A model generated the notes under the pieces. It did not search any database and was not told the origin of the DNA. It saw only the letters and a program-made list of their open reading frames with translations. Below, piece after piece: positions 13,920-22,949 of a DNA stretch of 64,000 nucleotides (position 1 is the stretch's first letter; the number at the start of each line of letters is the position of its first letter). The position numbers were made by a program, and so were the translations under genes. This DNA comes from Fennellomyces sp. T-0311 (Eukaryota > Mucoromycota > Mucoromycetes > Mucorales > Lichtheimiaceae). The stretch is taken from NCBI GenBank assembly GCA_025266875.1, contig JALLLT010000006.1, positions 372,001 to 436,000 on the forward strand, written 5' to 3'.

Positions 13920-15072
13920 CTAGATAGAAAGATAAGTACATGTGCAGTTCCAGATCGTGCCGTTATCACACGTACCGATAGAAGAGGGATGTAACAAAAG
14001 ACCATTATCTTCAAGGACCAAAAGGCGCTGGTGACAGAATTCGTCCTGGTGGATGGTCAGACCATGGAATTCGGGGTATTCGAAGCAGCGGTAGCCAGCA
14101 CGGATGGCCAGTAGGGTGATTGCGGATTGATCTTGACGATGGTTCGCACGAGAGGAGGAGGGAGGAGCAATGCACTTTTCTTCCAAGGCACAGTGATACC
14201 AAGGATCGATCAATTCATCCACGACGCGTTGATTGTCTGCATCGAAGCCGACAGCAGCACCATTGCAATTCTCGTACATCTCAAAATCCTTCCTTCGCAG
14301 CTTAAAGTAATTGAACATGCCAATATGATTGAACTTGGATCCAATCAAGCCGGTGCTTCGAGGGGACCAGAACCCATACTGGCGGATATATTGCGGGATC
14401 ATCTTCATGAACAAAGCATTGGGCACATCGCCTGTATCCAGCCAGACAATCACACCGCCGTACTTCTCCTGCGCTTCCTTGACAATGCCCGGCTTCCACG
14501 CGTACTGTCCACGAAGAATCTGGACATTCCAGAACGGTGGGTACGCCTCGTAGTTGAAATCGATCAGCTCGTCAAAATACTTTTCCTTGAGCAGATTGTG
14601 AATGATCAACTGCTGGTTGTTGTCGATTCCCAAATTGTATACGACCAGTCGTGGAAAGTCGCCTGGAGAAACATACTTCTTTAATTCGCGGAAAGTGTAC
14701 AGCATGCTTTCCAAAGCACAAAAGTGATTGCTACTGGCTGCCGTGACTATCGTGAATGGAAAACTGTCGTCTTCAGCCGCGGGCTCGATGATTTCGTCGG
14801 GTGCCAGCACGACTTCGTTTTCAGACTCCAATGGTGGTGGTGGTGGTGGTGGTGGCGGCGGTGGCGGCGGGGCGACCGGTTCCTTGCATGTTTCTCCGGT
14901 ACACTCTTCGCTGATTCCTGAACATATTACACGTTATTTTTTGGCGTTACTCGAGTGCGCGTCATTTACCTGATACAGAGGATGCTTCATTGGCTTGTCG
15001 TGCAATGAATATTAAACAGATTATACAAAATGCAAAGATAGATTGTAAGATGATGGATCGTTTGAGAGGCAT
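13920..15072 (-). CDS. Type II membrane DUF1647-like putative glycosyltransferase
   Basis: Two exons (14970-15072 and 13920-14917) join in phase to 366 residues. The start MPLKRSIILQ at 15072 is followed by a single hydrophobic segment (residues about 6-24, SIFAFCIICLIFIA), a signal anchor that would place the rest in the Golgi or ER lumen. A stretch of 12 prolines encoded by (CCA/CCG)n follows at about residue 50. The globular domain begins TIVTAASSNHF and contains PRLVVYNLGI, an aromatic AWKPGIV block, VIVWLDTGD (a possible DxD-like acid pair) and RQDQSAITLLA. These match the DUF1647 family pattern as I know it (nucleotide-diphospho-sugar transferase-like), but sugar and acceptor are unknown. 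The giant element at 15856-30636 ends about 780 bp upstream of this start. Confidence 0.75.
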
Positions 15073-15846
15073 GATTGAAAATGTCTATATGAACATGTAG
15101 AAATTAACGAGTGGATGAGCGGTATATGGGTGAGCAGGTCGAAAGGAGGGAGGGCCAAAAAAAGAAAAAGCAAACGAAGGGGGTGAGGAGAAGCAAACAA
15201 GGTTTGAAGGGCACACTTGCTTCGTCGGAAAGAGCTGACCGTGTCGTCTTTCTTTGTACTACATGCGTTCCTATTTATAGCCATTGACCTTTCTGCCATG
15301 CTAATTGCCCTTGCAACGCCCCTCTCCGTTTAGATTCTCGGCTTTTCCATTACACACAGGCGTCACAACTTGTATCATTCTAGGCTTCAGAATAATCATT
15401 GGCAATCCTCTGAAACTGTGAAAAAGGGGCATGACAGGTTTATTTACATTTTCTTTTTGCTGAAAATGAAAAAATTCTGCATCTTTAAAAAAAATTAAAA
15501 GGCGATCGATCCCATTTACACTAAGAGTGGAAGACGTTCCAGCCACCTGTTTTTTTCACACAGCAGGCCTTTTTTTTTTAGTTTGGATGCGTATACTCGG
15601 GTAACTGGATCGAGATACACATGCACGCAAGCGCTTAATGAGCAAGTCATTGCGTAAGAATCAATGTTGACGTATGCGCCATCACAAATTACGTGTTTTG
15701 ATAAACAGTGTTGTCCTTAACTGGAGTACAATCACAAACATGATACACGTGACAAACAAGAGCTGTCAAAAATAGGACTTAGACTTGTTCTGATCCGCTG
15801 AGCGGGTACAGCTGCTCTCTCAGTAATTAACGCCGGTTACCACGGT
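15073..15846. promoter_or_regulatory. Upstream region of the DUF1647-like gene
   Basis: Non-coding sequence containing CT/GA-rich tracts near 15120-15190 and poly-T runs, typical of fungal promoters. No specific motif can be assigned. Its outer edge was truncated from its original upstream context by the transposon insertion at 15856. Confidence 0.35.
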
Positions 15847-15855
15847 AATGTTTTT
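15847..15855 (+). repeat. Left target-site duplication, AATGTTTTT
   Basis: Nine bases directly abutting the left terminus (GGCGGG...) of the giant element. The identical nine bases follow the right terminus (...CCCGCC) at 30637-30645, in the same orientation. Nine-base duplications are usual for Mutator-type insertion; other superfamilies make 8 or 10-11. Confidence 0.85.
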
Positions 15856-18607
15856 GGCGGGCTTGAAGTATCTGGACTTGAACGCAAGCGAATGAAGGAC
15901 CGAGCTAGTCTCGTTGTCTCACCTAGGCAGCCTATGAAATGTCCAGCTACGCTCAATGTGCTACGTGAGGAGGAACAGCATCACCATAACCGTAAAAGGT
16001 GAATGGCGTATGTCAGCTCATCACGTTCGCCATAAAAATATTATATATGACACTATTGCTATTTTTCTGTATTCCAACGGAGCATCCCTTGTTAGACAAT
16101 TGAATAAATTGCTTTCTATATATAGAAAGAAACAATCGTATTTGTTGTGTACGTGTACGTATACAAAAGACAACATCTCCTACAAAAAAAGAATAATGGT
16201 GCCACATGGCGTTTTGTCATTGATTATACTACATTCTGGCCGAATGATTCCGTTGCAGTAACTCTTGTGCTCTATTTTGGTCAAATAATAATTGCAGTAA
16301 TCATTCCGGTCTTAGGCTTTATGGAATTTGGAAATAAATTACAATGTGTTGTTGGGAATGCGTACGTATGTAGGCAAAAGGGGTTGGATTAATTAAGCCA
16401 GGGGAAAGTTTATCGGCCATGACAGAATGTTGTATACACCATCTGAATTCCGATACGTATTTGTAAAACAATTACTTTGTTGCCACGTACAAAGAAAAAG
16501 AGCACATGATGGTACAGGCGCGCAATGTGATATTTTTAATTGTTATAAATAACGACTTGAAGAGACAGCGTTCAGCATTCTTTTTACTTTTTTTCTGGAA
16601 TCTATGGGTGACAACACCAGTGGTGGGATCACTTTACCAGAAAGACGACGAGGATGAAAGCCTGGTGGATCCAACCCCAATGGTGGACGACGCAAGCAGT
16701 TATTACCTGGTCAAACTCGAATGGACCGTTATCAATTCAGGCCTACAGCAGGCTCTAGTAACACTGTTAGTAAACTGTGAGGGGTTGGCAATCAGCTCTA
16801 GGTTTTTAATACGAAAATGCAAAACATTGTAGGTCAACGTTGTATCGAACGCATCTTCATCTTTCATGGATACAGGCAATCAACAGACAGTTGGCGCGAC
16901 TGATGTAAGCAATCATACGCATACCGTTACTTTCACAAGACATAATGCTTATCGATAAGCCTACTTACGTGCATAGGAAACTCAAGAGGCTGATGACGAT
17001 AATGATCTTGTATCTGGCCTTGGTACATTGATGCGAGAATTGGAAGTTGGCAATATGGAGATTCAATGCGACGACGACGCGAGTCTTCCCGAGGACGATC
17101 AAAATATCGAAGATGACACCACCTACACCGAGCACCCAATTCTTGTCGACTACTTTCGTAAAATCAAAGACGATATCATCGTCCAGTGCAAGAACAAGGG
17201 TGCGCCTGATGTGTGTACAAAGGGCAAAACCTTTTGGATTGAACCACCAGCACCATATTTTGCACTGTATACTGGACCTGCTGACCCAAAAAAGCTCTAC
17301 TATCCTCGCGATTTTCTTTGGCAACCACATCGCTTGTCATTGAGCAAAGATTTGGTTTGCCCCAACTCTAAGTGCACAGGTCGAAAGCTGAATTCCAAAG
17401 GGTACAACCATAAACCGTATGCTCGCCGTGTCGTTGACCTTGACAGGTAATTTATTAATTCAAGAGACCTTGAGAATATAAAATAGCAGACAAACTCCTT
17501 AGTTGCTTCTACATCATGTCCACTAGATACCGTTGTCCCAGAGGAGCTGGTGGTTGCGGCCTTTCACTGAACGCGCGCGACGATAAAATCCTTGAACAGC
17601 TTCCGCCTCAACTTCAAGCCGAATTTCCAGCATACTTGACGCATCGCAGCGCTGTCTCCAAAAATCTCGGTAACTTGCTTCGTGCTGCCGTGCAAAACGG
17701 CCTGGGTGTCCATCGGCTGCAACGTCTACTACGCGAGCTCCATGTTCTACGGTATGCCACCCGCCGCCTGCAGTATGCAAACACACTTGTGCACCGCCAA
17801 GAATATCCCACTGTACACGACACGCCCACAGCACCCGGTAAACCTGTCAAGTACAAGCGTTTCTCGAAATTCAGTGATCCAGAAGGATATTCAGGGTGCA
17901 TTCCGTCCACTGGGTACCTTCGGCTTGTGTACACCGCCTTGATGGATCAGCTAAGGTCGCTAATCGATAAAGAGCTAGCGATACTTGCAGGAGTGATTCT
18001 CAAGGGCGACCATTCATTCAAAGTTCCGAAGCATATGGCGAAGCTTGGAGGTTCATCAGCATTCACTGCCCTATACACCGTTTGCAATGAGTATGAAGAA
18101 ATACGCTTGTAGCTCCTGGCGCTGACAAAGTCCACAGCCCATTTAGAGCAGCCATTGAAGGATATGATCGCGTCGTATAATCTGTACAAGCAGAAACTCC
18201 CTGAATTGCTCTTCACCGATGACGTGAAGGGCGACCGTCGACTCCTAGAGCGCTCCATCCCATCGCTCAACCGGGCAATAGGCAACGAACAGCAAACAGA
18301 CGAGACTCACCAAAACCAACCACGCCAGAATTTCTTGGACCTTCCGCCCACAGTTAACGTTGAAATCGCCCAGACCATCCCTGAAGTCGAGAGCGCCGTA
18401 CAAAGTATTCGCAACCACGCCACCACCCCCACTCAACCATTTGTTGTTGGCTTCGACTGTGAATGGAACTTCGATCGTATCAGCAAGGTTGTAGGCAAGG
18501 TCTCTCTGGTACAACTTGCATGCTTGGATTCGGTGTGGCTCTTTCCACTTGACCCTTCTGGAAACGTTCCGCATGCTTTGGCTTCATTGATCGCTGACCC
18601 CAATATA
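15856..18607 (+). repeat. Left terminal inverted repeat (2752 bp)
   Basis: Runs from the terminal GGCGGG to CCAATATA inside the exonuclease coding region. It contains about 1 kb of upstream sequence plus the first part of the transposase gene including its introns. Compared with the right copy I see one substitution (a Gly/Asp change in a spurious frame near 16000) and one 3-nt length difference near 16130. All other reading frames compared are identical. Confidence 0.9.
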
Positions 18608-21263
18608 TTGAAAGCTGGTCGCAACGTCACTGGGGATCTGAAGAAACTCAATCGTGATTATGGAGTTGTATGGAAAGGTGCTCTAGAGCTTGGCTCGTTT
18701 TGCAGACGTCGACGTGCTATTGAACGCGGAACTATGGGGCTATCCGACATATCTGGTACCGTGCTTGGAGGCTACTTGCGCAAGGACTCGAACATCAGGT
18801 TAAGCGATTGGGAACATCTCGAACTCGACGAGGATCAGAAGACATATGCTGCCTTGGATGCCTGGGCTTCGCTCAAAATATTTGACAAGGTCAAATATCG
18901 CGTGATGTATGGAGAACGTCTGCCAACGCCTACCCCAGCTGGGTTTCCATGCTCACTGTAGTACGCTGGAACTGCCGCCGTATTCGGTCATTTTTACAAA
19001 GTTCACAATTCGCGAGACGCCGTGCTTACTGTTACGAGAATCGGGGTAACAGGTGCAGTTGTCACTGTCATGGAAAAGGATGGCGAAGGACTAAAGAAAA
19101 CAGGGAAAGCACTCTCAGACTATGGTGACCTACCATTTGCAATTCGAGTTCCTATCCTTCCTTATGCGATCCCGTACATGTACATGGTTCTCCAAACAGC
19201 GATGGGAACCTATCATTATCACCATTGTTACAGTCGCCATCGTCATCGTCACCGTTACCATTGCGGCTGTCTCCATCTTCATCTTCATCCGAGGAGTCCA
19301 GCGACCACCAAGTTACCCACCCCATAGTGGAAGCCAGTACAAGGATGGAAGTGGATCAGCAGCCTCAACCTCAGTCCCAAGGCCAACAGGATCGCATTCC
19401 CAGGATCTTGAAAGACGTGTTTCATCTGATGAATATGCCGAAAATCTCAAAGAAGCATGGGCTAGCCAAAGAATTCACTCGGGAGTTTCGTGATGCCCTT
19501 TTCATCCTCAATGACGAAGACAAAGCCAGAATCGAGCGACATCTAGAAAGCACGGGTACGAGTTTGGAATATATGTGGGTGAAGAACCTTGATTGGGTTC
19601 TACGACAATGCCGGCGATCGGTACCTCAACCACAACCACTCTATGATACTGTGCAGCTGCTATTCGCGCAGTATGGTCATATGAAGTGTACGAAAACAGG
19701 ACGAGAACTTTTCGACGATGAATCGTGGCGGCAAGCGCGACAAATATTGACAGCGATCATCTCGGGGGATGTATCAGACCCACCAGGCATATCATTATAC
19801 TTTCAAACCGGTGTAGACCAGCACAATCTTCCTCTTTATCGTTGCTGTCGTGGCACAAAGTCGCTCGAAGGTGGCGTACACCAAAATATCATTCGAAAGT
19901 TTGCCTCATTTGGCGCTGGTCCTCACATGACGGATTGCATGTTGGCCGACTACAGGCTGAGACACAATATTGGCGTAAGTGATTGACAGATCAAAGCTGC
20001 TTAGTTTTTGTCGCTTAACATGTGTGCATCTACTTACCTAGGTAGGCTCCAAGAACCGATATGGCAAGAAACACCTTGGGCATTACAATCCATGGCTCAC
20101 TCAGAACATTTGTCTCTTGGAGGATTGATTGTGGCTCGATGATAAAACGCATATTGATCATCCGTCAACTTCCCTCATTGTTAAGAATGCCTTGCCGCTG
20201 AAAATCCCAACCGAAACCTTCGGTATAGCCCCGTTTCCTGTCCATATCGCCGGTAGCCTCGCAATACAAACATGTCCGGAGTCCTTGGATCTACGTCGCT
20301 CTGATCCTGACTTACCTATAAAGCTGTGTACAAACTTGACGATACCTATTGGAGAAACAAGCAACCCAAGCGGACGCATGTATAAGTATATTGCTTCCCG
20401 CCTTCAGACCCTTCATGCTGTGACTCCTGTGCATACCGACCAAGAGTTTAGACTCTTCTCGCGCCTACTGCGTGAAGATACAACAACCAACGGCCAATCG
20501 ATCAACTGGACTCAAAAGGCTAAATATTGGAGCACTCACCATGCAAATGGAGTTGATGTTTTTTTTTTACCAAACTCCAGAAGCATTGAAAGCGCATTAC
20601 TCTGCCTGGTGTACTAGTCAAGTCGCAACAAGAGCCATAGCGAACTACGAAGTTGATATACAAGCTATGCAAGAGCACCTCCAATCACCAGGAAGAGAAC
20701 CCGTAAACAAGAGCATACCTCCAAATATACCAGCTCCTGCGGAAGTCGTGGAATCGAATGACAACTCGTTCATGTTTGCACCGTTTGATCTTGGAAGTCC
20801 ATATTCATCAAGCTCACCTCAATCGGCGGCCACAACAGCAGCGTATCAAACAGCAGCCTCTGTTCAATCGCCTTCTCATACACCATTACTGCTACCTGCC
20901 CCACATCCACAATCATCAGTGTTTTCCAATATGCCTCCCCATCTGCCTTCACAGCAGCAGCAAATGTATTATAGTATGCCGGCGCCTCCACCACCGCCTT
21001 TACAAAAACACTTTTTTCACAGTATGCCACCGCCTCCACTGCCACAACAGCAAATGTATTACAATATGTCACAACTAGTATTTAACAACATGTCTCCCCT
21101 TCCCCCTCCGCAACCAGTACGTTACGATGTGCCACATCAGATACCACCACCCAAAAAGCCTCGACTTCTTTCAGCAGCACCCAATCCATTCACAGCACCA
21201 ACTTCTCCACTAGTCAGTGCATCGCCCCAAGCAGGTGTTGCATCCAACATGAACACACCCTAA
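16866..21263 (+). pseudogene. Transposase-like gene with DUF6729-like zinc region and embedded DEDDy 3'-5' exonuclease, decayed
   Basis: Exons 16866-16904, 16977-17446 and 17503 onward join in phase. The N-terminal part has a Cys cluster (VCPNSKCTG, then YRCPRGAGGCG), resembling fungal DUF6729. ILKGDHSFKV (GAC at 18008) and LLFTDDVKGDRR (18218-18234) look like the first two acids of a DDE core. A complete exonuclease follows: FDCEW (18455), NVTGDLKKL (18635), YAALDAW (18845). Then RGTKSLEGGVHQNI (GAA at 19867) resembles the E motif, and a Pro/Gln-rich tail ends at 21263. Breaks: in-frame TAG at 18110 and 18959, a frame change near 19150-19225, an in-frame TGA near 20127, and a frameshift at a T10 run near 20560. 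An intron at about 19978-20041 is intact. Known: DEDDy exonucleases are RNase D/WRN-like. Inference: the DDE assignment and the fusion. Confidence 0.7.
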
Positions 21264-21404
21264 CAAGCTTCTTTGTCATCTACGTTGTCCATCAGCGAAT
21301 AAGAGCTTTCCATCCTTACCGCCGCTTCCCACTTCCGACATCGGAACGTTGAGCTTCATGCTTACCAAATACTCAGCCAATCAGGTTACTCATAGACACG
21401 ACCT

Positions 21405-21499
21405 TCCGGTCAACGCGTCTCTTCACGGATATGCTCTGTCAGCATTCATCCTATCGATCATCACGATCCGTAACTGCTCAATGATAATAAGGTTGACAT
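21405..21499 (+). repeat. Dispersed repeat fragment, copy 1
   Basis: Shares CGGTCAACG, a TCTTCACGGATATGCTCTGTCAG-like core, TTCATCCTA, GATCATCACGATC and ACTGCTCAA..ATAATAAGG with the minus strand of 46081-46181. The second copy lies next to an unrelated decayed transposase, so this may be a piece of an interspersed element. Confidence 0.65.
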
Positions 21500-21934
21500 T
21501 ACACATCACTCACGGAAATACCGGCTTAAGGAAATCCCATCATGGATAAGCATTTATTATAAATAGAGAGAGCAAAACATATGAAATAAATCAGTTACCT
21601 TTTTGAGTCTCGTTGACATATTTGTCTTTTACACTTGCTTCTCTCTGATTTAACAGCAGAGGATCATTCGTACATGTACAATATGCAAAAGAACTGACTG
21701 TAAAGGACGCGTAGCCTCAAGATATTGCAAAAACAACCCATAGTTCATAGTTATATGCAATAAAATTCATTATGCTCTAGTGTTCACTACTAAAAAAGTT
21801 CGTACCATCGAAGCGTAATATAGCATTGAAAGCATTTTGTACCGTTCTGGCTTTATTATATTTGATGGAACATGATATGCGATGTATTTACCCACGCATA
21901 TCAATATATACATGCCACTATTTGTACAAAAATA

Positions 21935-21965
21935 CATTTATAGGCGCTGAAAGCGCCTATAAATG
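21935..21965. repeat. Near-perfect hairpin, 14-bp stem and 3-nt loop
   Basis: CATTTATAGGCGCT, loop GAA, AGCGCCTATAAATG. One mismatch further out the pairing resumes for three more pairs. It lies between the transposase-like gene and the tandem repeats, in the element interior. It could be a transcript-end structure, a tiny foldback element, or a relic of an insertion end. Confidence 0.7.
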
Positions 21966-22285
21966 CATTCTTGAAAAATCAAAGAATTAATTCCATCGAG
22001 CCCAGACATGTTATCCGTGCCCATTTTTGAGATGGCCCAAACCTCTCTACTAGCACATTTTTTTATTGTTCTCTCGAATAAATATGGAAAGATGGTAACA
22101 CAATCACTGGATCCATCTGACTCGAACAATGAAATGAAGCCTTCGGCCTACGGCCTCGGCGAAATGGCACAAGCGGTCCATAACAATGCCAAGTCGGGAA
22201 ATGTGTACTTAAACCGTAATCACTTTTTATTCTACTTTGTGTCACCCCATCTATTTATTCTGTATAAACGTTTTGGAAGTCATCC

Positions 22286-22949
22286 ACTATAGAAGCTTGT
22301 TAGACGTTGTCAAAAATGGTAGAGCCATTCACCTTATTGTGCAACGCGCACATACAGTAGGCATACGCTACTCATGATGGTCCATACGCGCGGACAAGTC
22401 CCAGGCGCATGGCAATCAGCGATCCCATCACTTTCACTTAGGGCGTCTGAATACACAAGACTACTACTGGCACCATTCAATCAGCGAACCAGCAGACTCC
22501 TTTGCCTTTTCTGAGTGGTTAGACCAACAGAAGCCGGAAGTACTATAGAAGTTTGTTAGACGTTGTCAAAAACGGTAGAGCCATTCACCTTATGGTGCAA
22601 CGCGCACATACAGTAGGCATACGCTACTCATGATGGTCCATACGCGCGGACAAGTCCCAGGCGCATGGCAATCAGCGATCCCATCACTTTCACTTAGGGC
22701 GTCTGAATACACAAGACTACTACTGGCACCATTCAATCAGCGAACCAGCAGACTCCTTTGCCTTTTCTGAGTGGTTAGACCAACAGAAGCCGGAAGTACT
22801 ATAGAAGTTTGTTAGACGTTGTCAAAAACGGTAGAGCCATTCACCTTATGGTGCAACGCGCACATACAGTAGGCATACGCTACTCATGATGGTCCATACG
22901 CGCGGACAAGTCCCAGCGCATGACAATCAGCGAACCAGCAGATTCCTTG
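22286..22949 (+). repeat. 256-bp tandem repeat, two full units and one deleted unit
   Basis: Units start with ACTATAGAAG at 22286, 22542 and 22798, exactly 256 bp apart, and units 1 and 2 are nearly identical. Unit 3 lacks the segment between two CAATCAGCGA copies that occur within each unit. This is the signature of deletion between short direct repeats. Each full unit also encodes SEPADSFAFSEWLDQQKPEVL then a stop, similar to the first exon residues of the gene starting at 22919. Confidence 0.85.

Larger units (their letters stand above)
21264..22285. other. Non-coding interior of the element
   Basis: AT-rich sequence downstream of the transposase-like gene. It contains a dispersed repeat fragment (21405-21499) and a strong hairpin (21935-21965), listed separately. 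I see no further gene. Confidence 0.5.

Noticed and set aside
14831..14876. GGT/GGC repeat as a microsatellite or glycine-rich gene on the plus strand
   Set aside because: It is the reverse complement of a proline run in frame with both exons of the DUF1647-like gene on the minus strand.
16506..16832. Hydrophobic 108-codon frame upstream of the transposase-like gene as a separate protein
   Set aside because: No clear family, no splice connection to the gene, and it lies in the presumed promoter part of the terminal repeat.
16945..16960. GCTTATCGATAAGC palindrome as a regulatory site
   Set aside because: It lies in an intron of the decayed transposase and is short enough to arise by chance; no partner copies outside the terminal repeats.
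22286..22949. CRISPR-like array
   Set aside because: Units are 256 bp, adjacent and nearly identical, without short repeats separated by unique spacers; the organism is a eukaryote.
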